DNA from: Mytilus trossulus
Lineage: Eukaryota > Mollusca > Bivalvia > Mytilida > Mytilidae
Reading direction: 5' to 3'
Assembly: GCF_036588685.1 (NCBI RefSeq)
Contig: NC_086384.1
Location: 51,859,445-51,923,444, forward strand
Length of the DNA stretch: 64,000 bases
The position numbers were made by a program, and so were the translations under genes. Shown in pieces: positions 55,300 to 64,000 of this stretch (positions within the stretch are counted from its first letter, which is position 1; the number at the start of each line of letters is the position of its first letter). Under the pieces are notes generated by a model, which was not told where the DNA came from, did not search any database, and saw only the letters and a program-made list of their open reading frames with translations.

Positions 55300-55740
55300 A
55301 GGTGAGGTCTCTAGACTGTGAAGTATATTTCGACACCAAAAGTGCTATTTATTCCAGGCAACCAACAACATCCGGGGTAAAAATCAATCAACCAGAAGTA
55401 AACATACTCACATATCTTAGAGTTGAACTTGGCAGAGACATATATACACATATGTGTATATATGTCTCTGAACTTGGCAATAAACTGAACTGGAATCAAC
55501 ACATCACAAAAACGTAATTAAGGCCACCTTATAACTTTACTATATATATCGAAATTTACAAAACATCAAGACCAAGCTTACTGGTACTAGTGAGACTACC
55601 TCTTGAATACAACAGCTCTGTATGGGACCCCACTGGAAGAAGGATACATAGAACAAAGATGGAATAACACCATGCAGCGAGATTCGTACCAAGCATCTAC
55701 GAGTACCAACTAGAATCTAGGACAAATATCATGCGACATT
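55300..55740 (+). pseudogene. Non-LTR retrotransposon RT C-terminal remnant
   Basis: The frame 55302-55514 has ILTYLRVELG and NKLNWNQHITKT, matching the YLGV-x-KLSWN-x-HI motif after the catalytic core in Jockey/CR1-like RTs. Further on, LVRLPLEYNSSVWDPTGRRI and a HHAARFVPSIYEY segment (55590-55720) match the LVRPxLEYxSxVWDP motif. Stops between them show decay. A 45-bp in-frame insertion containing a palindrome interrupts the first motif (55435-55479). Confidence 0.7.
55434..55469. repeat. Perfect 36-bp palindrome flanked by a 10-bp direct repeat
   Basis: AGAGACATATATACACAT is followed directly by its exact reverse complement. GAACTTGGCA occurs at 55425-55434 and again at 55470-55479. Removing one 10-mer and the palindrome restores the RT motif YLRVELG-NKLNW. 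Confidence 0.9.
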
Positions 55741-55864
55741 TAAACTGTCCATTTTTGGACGACAGCCGTAATCAGGTTACTTTAATACTTGGTAATATAT
55801 TTTGAAAAATATCGATTTTCAAATTAAAAAAAAACCGTTTCCAACAGTCGATTCGAAGCACTTA

Positions 55865-56103
55865 GGCAGCAACCATTTGATTTTAGGGGGGCGGCTATGG
55901 ATTTTGTTAGAAAAAAAACTGTTTTTGAACCTGAGAAAAAAATGTTTGTTTCACCCTCAGCTGCCACTATATGTATTAAATGTTAAAATTGAAAAGATGT
56001 TTTTTTTTCAACTTGTCGCTAATAAAAAGTTTGTCCGGAAACGAAATCCATAGGCGCCCCCCTCCCCCCACCTCCCCAAAAAAAAAATCAAATGGTTGCT
56101 GCC
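55865..56103. mobile_element. MITE with GGCAGCAACCATTTGATTTT ends
   Basis: GGCAGCAACCATTTGATTTT and the inverted AAAATCAAATGGTTGCTGCC bound 239 bp with G-run and C-run subtermini. TTA on the left, TTTTA on the right. A related half-element ends at about 52935. An 83-codon frame here is not a gene. Confidence 0.7.
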
Positions 56104-56399
56104 TTTTATGACGGTCAATCGAAATTCATTTTCCTTCTCCGGACCATGTATGATCTGTGGTAGCATCTTACTATACCTATATTAGGGAATCCTACGACTG
56201 AGTCAACCAATAAAAATGTGTTGTCCATTTTTGGTCATAAATGTTTCAATATTTTGCCAGTTCAAATAAATACTTATAATAGCACCTTTCTCTCAACTCA
56301 ACAAAATATATCTAAAATAAAATATTTCCATACGCATGAGAAAGAAAGAATCTAGTATTCAAAATTAATTTAACATTTGGGAAATACCTTTAAAAAACG

Positions 56400-56474
56400 G
56401 CAGGTCACGTGATTTCCGGTTTCTTTGTAAACATGGACGGACTTTAAAAACTGAAACTCTGTTTTCATTTAGAA
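56400..56474 (+). promoter_or_regulatory. Probable promoter / 5'UTR exon of aPKC
   Basis: TCACGTGA (an E-box palindrome, 56405-56412) abuts ATTTCCGG (ETS-like, 56412-56419), a common arrangement near housekeeping start sites. Downstream, AGAA followed by GTAAGT at 56475 is a strong donor, and the coding exon at 58720 has an acceptor but no upstream donor in the same exon. An ATG at 56434 opens a four-codon frame (MDGL, stop). Transcription start and exon are inference. Confidence 0.5.
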
Positions 56475-56479
56475 GTAAG

Positions 56480-58715
56480 TTAAAGGTAAATATATGCATA
56501 CAAGTATTTCTTGTTATTCTCACAGATGTTATTTATTTAAAAGTGTTGATACCGTGAACAGAATTCGATCGAGATGAAGTAGGTCGGCCACTTTCTTTCC
56601 GGGGACCAACCTGACACACCTGATGTTCCGGCACTGGTCGACCGACAAAAGTTCTCATATTTTGATGTCTATCGTTCTTTATAAGTTTTCCAAAGAATGA
56701 AATGGTGTTAAAGTTGGTTCTTGTTTCCTTGTTGAAAGTGGGTGGATGTTTTGTGTTAAGAGACCACAAAAATATTCCAGTTGTTTATGGAGGTACACTT
56801 AAAACACTAAAACAGGTTGGGCACCTGTCAAAATTTGACACCTTATCAAGGATATCACAGATGTTGGTTTTCTATAGCACATTGGTTGATACCACTTAGC
56901 TAAAATGATCCTTGTATGATTTCAAATGGTGAACAGTGATAAGGTGTTTTGGAAATATGTTTCAAAATGATAAATTATCCCTCCTTTTTGCTACATTTTG
57001 TATTTACCCTTATATCTGAGACTACTTTAACACAATAGTAGTCTCAGCTTATTTCTAGCTATATTGTAGTGTGCTGAGCCAATTTCATTCATTAAGATTA
57101 TTACTAGAAATGTTTGTAAATGAATGATGAATAAGATGACATGATATTTTCAAATATGCTCTTAAATTTAGAAAAATGCAATTACAATTGTTGGTTTTTT
57201 TTAAATTGTAAAATAAATATTTGAATATTTGAGTACAAAAGAAATTACAGAAAAAAGAATGCTTTTGTCATTCATCTTGCTCATTATTCATGTTATTTGA
57301 TGATTGTTTAAGGTTGGTCATCAAAAATGGCACCACCTCATTTAAATAATATGATCTTTCAAAATGTAATATATAATTAGAAATAAACTCTATAGAATGT
57401 AACATTCAGTTGATTCAACCACTCACTGGAATCATATTTGATTAATAATGCTCTTTTGAAAATAAAGTTAATGTGTATACTCACTGAACAAAAAATTTAT
57501 ATGATAAGTTTCATGAAAAGTTTTTCACAAGGCACTATAATGAAAAGGGCCATATAATTTTATGTATCTTATCATAAGTTGGTTTTCAAGCAAGAGAATG
57601 TGAGGAATTATTTCTTTGGCCATACAAAAAAAAAACGGCCTGTTTTTTCTTTCCATGCAGGTCAACATGATCAATTTTGCCTCATTCAAATTTTATGAAA
57701 CTCATAGATAGTTAAGAACCACAACATAAAGACAGAGCTCAAATTTGGTTTGTTAGTCCTGTTGTTATAGAGTTCTTTTGCCAGTATTTGTAAGAAAATA
57801 ATAATTGTGATTTCCACTTCTTCAATACCTTGTTGACACTTGACCAGTTAGGGAGATTGAATGCTTGTAAATATTTAACATTCTTGATTAAAACAAAAAG
57901 CTTTTTATAACATGTAAAACCAATGTTTGAATTTTTTATTAACCAAAATTAGATTTAATGATTAAATGTTGAGGTAATACATTTGATATAAACACACTAT
58001 TTTCAACAATAATACACTTTTATATAAGCTCTTAATTGAAAAATGGTCTGAAAATGTTAAAAAAAGAAACTACAATGTATTCTAAAAATATATCGCTTAA
58101 TTATGCATTTATTTGTATAATTTATTTTTAATGATAGTGTAGTATTGGTATTCATTCAAAAAATGAAACAACAAAATATAAGATATTTCCTTAAGTTTTA
58201 AATGTAATACTATATATGTATAATTTCAGAAAGATCCCACTTATTATCTGAAATAAGATAAAAGTTCAGAAAGATCCCACTTATTATCTGGAATAAGATA
58301 AAAGTTTATCATATGTTGTTTAATTTTGACTCCTCATGCAATGATAAAAAAACTTGTATTCTTATCAATCAGATACATGTACATGTAGGTAAGCTCTTCA
58401 GCACAGGATGTACATGTAGGATAAAAATGATTGACATGTTGTAACAAGGACATTTAGTTAATAAAAGATAATACATACATGACATACCAATGATCTTTGT
58501 GCATACTCTATTACTGTACACAGACTGTGAATTCATTTATTTTCTTGGGTATCAATTTTCGTGGATTGCTGAAAACTTACATTTCTTTTCGTGGTTTTGT
58601 CAATCTCTGAATATCAAATGCAAATTACATGTGAAACCAGGAAACTTATGAATATTGGTATCCAAGGAATAATAGAATAATAATGAATCCACAGTATATT
58701 TTAATTTTAATTTTT
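56480..58715 (+). other. aPKC first intron
   Basis: AT-rich, with a 39-bp tandem duplication (CAGAAAGATCCCACTTATTA at 58228 and 58267). I see no other exon or element. A 78-codon minus-strand frame at 56533 has no domain. Confidence 0.4.
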
Positions 58716-58726
58716 TTAGAAGAATC

Positions 58727-58788
58727 ATGCCAACACAAGAAAGAATGGATGATGATAATGGAATACGTATGAAGGTTGGATATAGTGG
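58727..58788 (+). CDS. aPKC: aPKC first coding exon
   Basis: The exon starts at 58720 after TTTTTTTAG. The ATG is at 58727, and 20 codons plus two bases precede the donor GTAAGT (58789). It encodes [20 protein letters not shown]. Confidence 0.93.
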
Positions 58789-61700
58789 GTAAGTAATCAT
58801 ATTAGATAAGGCCAAATAAAAAAGATGTTTGTTTCCTATTATGGTACCCTCCCTATTTTTTTAAGGTAAAAAATAGCCTACCCTAAAGTTTTAATGTAAT
58901 TTTTCAATAAGCACTGTTAAAGTCAGAATGTCCCTTTCATACAATCAAGGGGGTGGGGGATGGACGGTAAAATAAAACAAATCCCTACCCTATTTTTTAC
59001 AAAAATATAACAGGAAACACATTTTATTAATTTTTTGGCCTAAGGGAATATTCCTAAAACTATTATAAGACAGCATTCCAACAACACTATAAAACCTAAG
59101 TTCAAAAAATGTAAGACAACTTCAGATGGTGACAGTCCTCAAATCTATTACAAAAAAAAACAGAGTCATACATTTTATGTTAGCTATCAAATCCCCTATG
59201 ATCAGGGGGATGAAAATTCTCTACTGTGATACCAAAAAGAACTCCGATATTTTATTTTTAGGAACACACATTTGCAATCATTAGAACTATGGTTGATATT
59301 TTATGAAAATAGAGCCTACTACCATCATTGCATTTTTGAATATAAAAAAAGAAGATGTGGTATGACTGCCAATGAGACAACTCTCCACAAAAAACCAAAA
59401 TGAATCTGCAATTAAAATTTATAGGTCACCATACAGCCTTCAACAATGAGCAAAGCCCATACCGCATAGTCATCTTTAAAAGGCCCAGACATGCCAGAAA
59501 TGACAAAATAAAACAATTCTAACAAGAAAAAAACTAACAGTCTTATTTATGTAAAAGTAAACGAAAAACCAATATGTAACACAAAAACAAACGATGACCA
59601 CTGCATTATAGGCTCATGACTAATTCAACACAATTTGTAACCTCTCTGACCTCAAATCTTTACTTGGAAATCTCTTAAAAAAGGTACATGTAGGACATCC
59701 CTATAAACACTTTAAAAAGATAAAAATTGGATATTGTTAATCAATTCACTTTTGAGAGTAGAAAATACAAATGCTGAATGATGAAAAATGTAAAAATCTA
59801 TAAGTTTCAATTATATATGAATACAACGACGGTAGAAAATCACCACATATATTGCCAAGAAGTTGAATAGATAGAGCTAAACATGCTAAAAGTGAAAAAA
59901 ATAATATTGAAAAAAGTTTGTATGCAATTATTCTTGAGTTTAAAATTTGACTGTTTTTGTGACTAGCTATTTCTTTACAATTGAATCTTGTTTTACTTTC
60001 AGTAACATATTTATATCAAACCTTCAGCCTGATGTGCTGTATGAGGATTTCTGTGCTGAGATTAAAGACATCTGTAAATTTGATGACCAACAACCTTTTA
60101 CCATGAAGTGGTTAGACGAAGAAGGTAAGAAAAACTTGTAGTTGATGGTCTTTTATAGAGGATAGAGAGAAGTGTTAAGATGAAGGTTAAAAAAGCATAT
60201 ATCCATAGTATGTAAATTAGATGACCAACAACCTTTTTCCATGAAGTGGTAAGATGAAGAAGGTCACGACAAACTTGATGGTCATTTATAGAGGAAATAG
60301 AGAGAAGTGGTTAGATAAAGAAGGTGAAAAAAGCATATATTCACAGTATGTAAATTTAATGACCAACAACCTTTTTCCATGAAGTGGTTAGACGAAAAAG
60401 GTAAGAAAAACTTGATGGTCATTTATAGAGGAAATAGAGAGAAGTGGTTAGATAAAGAAGGTGAAAAAAGCATATATCCACAGTATGTAAATTTGATGAC
60501 CAACAAGGCAACAACCTTTCACCACGAAGTGGTTAGACGAAGAAGGTAAGAAAAACTTGATGGTCTTTTATAGAGGAAATAGAGAGAAGTGGTTAGATGA
60601 AGAAGATGAAAAAAGCATATATCCACAGTATGTAAATTTGATGACCAACAAGGCAACAACCTTTCAGCACGAAGTGGTTAGACGAAGAAGGTAAGAAAAC
60701 TTGATGGTCTTTTATAGAGGAAATAGAGAGAAGTGGTTAGATGAAGAAGATGAAAAAAGCTTGTATCAACAGTATGTAAATTAGATGACCAGCAACCTTT
60801 CACAATGAAGTAGGTAAGAAATGGTTGGATCGGTAGGGTATTATATATGGAGGTAATTGGGAGGGTGAACATACTTTTGATGACCAACAACCTTTCACCA
60901 TGAAGTGGTTAGATGAAGAAGGTAAGAAAAACTTGATGGTCTTTTAGGGTAGATAGAGAGAATTGGGACTGTAAACATGTTCATTGTATATATATAGAGA
61001 TTTGATAACAAACAATATAACATACTTTCACTATTTTATTTTGTAGGAGATCCCTGTACTATATCATCACAGATGGAACTTGATGAGGCAATCAGACTTT
61101 ATGAACTGAACAAAGATTCAGAGCTTACTCTCCATGGTAATCATATGAATAGTGAAAATATTATAATTATTATACAAAGTGCTTTTTGAAATAAAGAATT
61201 TAAATCTGTGATAAATTTCATAATAAAACTGCGTATAGAAATTGATAATATTAAACCTGTTTAACTAACAACCCTGATCAACACACTTTTAAAAATGAAC
61301 TTTTATACTATAGTACAAATGTATTGGAAATAAAAGCAAAAGTTTTATGCTTTCATAAGCTTTATATAGTTATGCATTACATTTTCCTTTACTGAATTTC
61401 TAAGTGTGCAAAAATAAACTCACATTTTCAAATTTTGAAAATTTTGATAATGTGTTTTGTTTGCAGCAAATCCAAATAATTAATCTTACATTTTTATCAA
61501 CTGTTTAACCATCTTGATAAAGAATGTGTGCACACATTTCTAAACTATATTTACTTATCTTTCAAGATATTCTTATTTTAAATTACTATTTTGTTTCAGT
61601 TTTCCCAAATGTACCCCAAAGACCAGGAATGCCATGTGTTGGAGAGGATAGTAAGTTCATTCTAAAAACTTATTGCTATGTTTTCATATAGGAAGTTAAG

Positions 61701-63471
61701 ATTTGAGCTGTGCCGGATAGCTATGATTTCATATAGGAAGTTAAGATTTGAGCTGTGCCGGATAGCTATGATTTCATATAGGAAGTTAAGATTTGAGCTG
61801 TGCCGGATAGCTATGATTTCATATAGGAAGTTAAGATTTGAGCTGTGCCGGATAGCTATGATTTCATATAGGAAGTTAAGATTTGAGCTGTGCCGGATAG
61901 CTATGTTTTCATATAGGAAGTTAAGATTTGAGCTGTGCCGGATAGCTATGATTTCATATAGGAAGTTAAGATTTGAGCTGTGCCGGATAGCTATGTTTTC
62001 ATATAGGAAGTTAAGATTTGAGCTATGCCTGATAGAAATCAACCTTTTGCAAGTGGATGTATATAAGTACATGTATAAGTGGGTCATATTGGGGTCCAAG
62101 CGTGATGCGGGATTGTCGATTTTTTGTAAGGGTGACATGTGAAAGTCAAATTATTGTGTTGTGAAAATGGGAAATGAGGTCTAGCGGGACCCAGGAAAGG
62201 ACAAAAAAAAATTAAATTGCTAACGTACATAGAGTAAGAGGTATACAGGAATCTTACTAAACAGTAAGCAGGATCCGGGATTGGAACCCCCAATGAGACC
62301 CCTGTATAGGACTTGATTTAAGAACATTTAAATATGAAATAAAATATTAATTTTGGTTTTTATGACCCACCTACGATAGTAGAGAGGCATTATGTTTTCT
62401 GGTCTGTGCCTCCTTTCGTCTGTCTGTGCGTCCGTGCGTCTGTTCGCTTCAGGTTGAAGTTTTTGGTCAAGGTAGTTTTTAAAGAAGTTGAAGTCCAATC
62501 AACTTGAAACTTAGTACACATGTTCCCCATGATATGATCTTTCTAATTTTAATGCCAAATTATAGTTTTGACCCCAATTTTATGGTCCACTGAACATAGA
62601 AAATGAAAGTGTGAAGTTCAGGTTAAAGTTTTTGGTCAAGGTAGTTTTTGATGAAGTTAAAGTCCAATGAACTTGAAACTTAGTACACATGTTTCCTATG
62701 ATATGATCTTTCTAATTTTAATTCAAAATTAAAGTTTTGGCCCAAATTTCACGGTCTTCTGAACATAGAAATTGATAGTGCGAGTGGGGCATCAGTGTAC
62801 TATGGACACATTCATGTTATGTAGATTTCTTATCACAGCTCAATTTTCAGACAGTTAAAACTAACTGTAGACAGGAAAAAGATTTATAGATGTATCGATA
62901 TTCATTTACATCAAGTCAAACTATAATTACCTACCTCATTTATTATAATTGTTTTCAATAGTAGTAAATTTTTTATTGGTTTGATGATTTTTGAACTCAA
63001 ATGTAGTTATTTAATATTGGAAGATCAAAGGACCCCATTTCATTATTTTTTATAAAGGTAACAAAAAGAAATGTTTTTAATTTCTTTTTTGTCGCATTAT
63101 GGAGCTGAACTGTACTCGTAACAAACATACATGTATGTAGATTAAGTTTAAATTTTTTATAAGATGATTTTATAGAGTTTCTGTGACTTGTAACAATTTG
63201 TCAGTTTGCTAATCAAATATCTGACTTTTTCCAACTAAAATTTATATTATCATTCAAATGAAGAAATCCCGAAAATAAATATACTGCATTTAAAATAAAT
63301 GAACATTATCAATATTTGTATACCTACAGTAACCAAAAATGTTTAAGATAGATTTAACCCATATTTTTGTTGATCTGTTATTTAGAGAACATGTACAGAA
63401 AAGGAGCCAGAAGATGGAGAAAACTATACAGAATGAATGGTCACTTATTTCAGGCTAAAAGATTTTCTAAG
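58727..63471 (+). CDS. aPKC: Atypical protein kinase C, N-terminal part (partial)
   Basis: Five exons join in frame: 58727-58788, 60003-60124, 61047-61136, 61600-61650 and 63386-63471, giving 137 residues. Residues about 13-99 are a PB1 domain with the acidic OPCA motif ([20 protein letters not shown] then YELNKDSEL), the surface that binds Par6 or p62. Then follow [13 protein letters not shown] and the pseudosubstrate [12 protein letters not shown], in which Ala replaces the phosphoacceptor so that it occupies the active site. The C1 domain starts at [10 protein letters not shown] and continues past the window. All match the PKC iota/zeta class. aPKC with Par3/Par6 sets cell polarity. The ATG is the first in the exon after the acceptor TTTTTTTAG, and MPTQ matches the start of vertebrate PKC iota. 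Confidence 0.97.
59370..59640. repeat. Dispersed mussel repeat in aPKC intron
   Basis: CCTTCAACAATGAGCAAAGC, CCATACCGCATAGTC and AATATGTAACACAAAAACAA match the window's left edge (1-155) and the inverse at 38270-38400. Confidence 0.65.
60003..60124 (+). CDS. aPKC: aPKC second coding exon (PB1)
   Basis: Acceptor TTTTACTTTCAG, donor GTAAGA at 60125. It encodes [20 protein letters not shown] to TMKWLDEEG, split at the last Gly codon. The 3' end of this exon is reiterated in the following intron. Confidence 0.96.
60205..60940 (+). repeat. Intronic array of partial exon copies with donors
   Basis: The last ~42 bp of the 60003-60124 exon and the intron start recur six times, marked by ATGACCAACA at 60221, 60359, 60496, 60641, 60785 and 60880 (spacing 138, 137, 145, 144 and 95). 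Five of the six retain the donor GTAAGA (60401, 60546, 60691, 60814 and 60922). The last copy encodes [15 protein letters not shown] without change. No copy has the exon's acceptor. Confidence 0.9.
61047..61136 (+). CDS. aPKC: aPKC third coding exon (OPCA part of PB1)
   Basis: 90 bp, acceptor TTTTGTAG, donor GTAATC. It encodes [20 protein letters not shown] and NKDSELTLH. Confidence 0.96.
61600..61650 (+). CDS. aPKC: aPKC fourth coding exon
   Basis: 51 bp, acceptor TTTTGTTTCAG, donor GTAAGT. It encodes the linker [16 protein letters not shown] between PB1 and the pseudosubstrate. Confidence 0.94.
61678..62037. repeat. Tandem repeat, 45-bp unit, 8 copies
   Basis: The 45-bp unit (CATATAGGAAGTTAAGATTT..GCTGTGCCGGATAGCTATG) lies in the aPKC intron 28 bp after the exon. 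Because 45 is divisible by 3 and the unit lacks stops, both strands show open frames of over 150 codons (61678-62142 and 61662-62138). These are artefacts of the repeat. Units vary mainly at one A/T position (ATGATTTC or ATGTTTTC); the last unit is diverged. Confidence 0.95.
62360..62825 (+). repeat. Dispersed bivalve repeat with two internal units
   Basis: GGCATTATGTTTTCTGGTCTGTGC start, then two units of about 190 bp sharing AAGTTTTTGGTCAAGGTAGT, AACTTGAAACTTAGTACACA and ATGATATGATCTTTCTAATT (62453 and 62628). It ends with GTGGGGCATCAGTGTACTAT. Its start also occurs at 33553. Confidence 0.7.
63386..63471 (+). CDS. aPKC: aPKC fifth coding exon (pseudosubstrate and start of C1)
   Basis: 86 bp, acceptor GTTATTTAG, donor GTATTT. 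It encodes [20 protein letters not shown] and FQAKRFSK, ending in phase 0. Its 3' end is reiterated downstream. Confidence 0.95.
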
Positions 63472-64000
63472 GTATTTAACTTAGTTATTCCCCCTTAAAT
63501 TTGTAAGTCACTTATTTCAGGCTAAAAGATTTTCTAAGATATTAATCATAGTTATTTCCCCTTAAACTTGTAAGTCACTTATTTCAGGCTAAAAGATTTT
63601 CTAAGGTGTTAAACTTAGTTATTTCCCCGTAAAATTTGTAAGTCACATATTTCAGGCTAAAAGATTTTCTAAGGTATTTAACTTAGTTTCTTCCCCTTAA
63701 ATTTGTAAGTCACCTATTTCAGGCTAAAAGATTTTCTAAGGTAATTAAATTAGTTATTTCCCCTTTAAATTTGTAAGTCACTTATTTCAGGCTAAAACAA
63801 ATTCTAAGGTATTTAACTTAGTTATTTCCCCTTTAAATTTGTAAGTCACTTATTTCAGGCTAAAAGATTTTCTAAGGTATTTAACTTAGTTATTTCCCCT
63901 TTAAACTTGTAAGTCACTTATTTCAGGCTAAAAGATTTTCTAAGGTATTTAACTTAGTTTCTTCCCCTTAAATTTGTAAGTCACTTATTTCAGGCTAAAA
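63441..64000 (+). repeat. Tandem array of exon 3' end plus donor, 67-68 bp unit
   Basis: TCACTTATTTCAGGCTAAAA begins units at 63441 (within the exon), 63508, 63575, 63643, 63710, 63778, 63846, 63914 and 63981, running off the window. Each unit contains TTATTTCAG, then 18 bp GCTAAAAGATTTTCTAAG, then usually GTATTT. The second unit has lost its donor (AAGATATT) and the sixth has a changed interior (AAAACAAATTC). Confidence 0.95.

Noticed and set aside
61662-62142. Open frames of 154 and 158 codons on opposite strands
   Set aside because: Both come from the stop-free 45-bp tandem repeat in an aPKC intron; neither has a domain.

Overview
The window looks like nuclear DNA of a bivalve mollusc, most likely a mussel of the genus Mytilus. 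It is AT-rich and gene-poor, its genes are interrupted by GT-AG introns, and it is crowded with repeat families I recognise from mussel sequence. The Mytilus assignment is recognition from memory, not a database result.

Layout. (1) About 2.35-18.2 kb holds three copies of a duplicated segment on the + strand. Each carries a symmetric phase 1-1 exon encoding an acidic, Ser-rich peptide with a YENV motif, and copies 2 and 3 also carry a small acidic exon. I do not recognise the host gene and its other exons are not visible. A Penelope-like retroelement and its inverted partner (9.9-13.4 kb) sit between copies 2 and 3. (2) About 18-27 kb is intergenic and repeat-filled. (3) 27.9-35.6 kb, minus strand, is the F-actin capping protein beta subunit (CAPZB). 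All six exons that encode residues after the start Met can be joined in frame; the exon with the start codon was not found. (4) About 36-47 kb is intergenic, with foldback elements, a piggyBac-type element, a GGTAGCAC-ended element and dead reverse transcriptases. (5) 47.6-49.3 kb is a single-exon, RING-less TRIM-like gene (B-boxes, coiled coil, propeller). (6) 49.5-53.6 kb is a minus-strand Penelope-type retroelement with repeated ends, interrupted by a 1,064-bp DNA element with a TTA target duplication. (7) 54-56.1 kb holds a MITE, a 43-bp tandem repeat and a non-LTR RT remnant with an odd palindrome. (8) From 56.4 kb to the right edge, + strand, is the 5' part of atypical protein kinase C: a probable 5'UTR exon, the PB1 domain, the pseudosubstrate and the start of the C1 domain. 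The gene runs off the window.

The most interesting signals are: hammerhead ribozyme motifs scattered across the window, some in retrozyme-like tandem pairs that share a short module with the Penelope-type element; two independent intronic arrays in the aPKC gene, each made by repeated duplication of an exon's 3' end together with its 5' splice site; and the repeated YENV exon. CAPZB (actin barbed-end capping) and aPKC (cell polarity) are conserved housekeeping genes. Nothing in the sequence links them functionally to the TRIM gene or the mobile elements.
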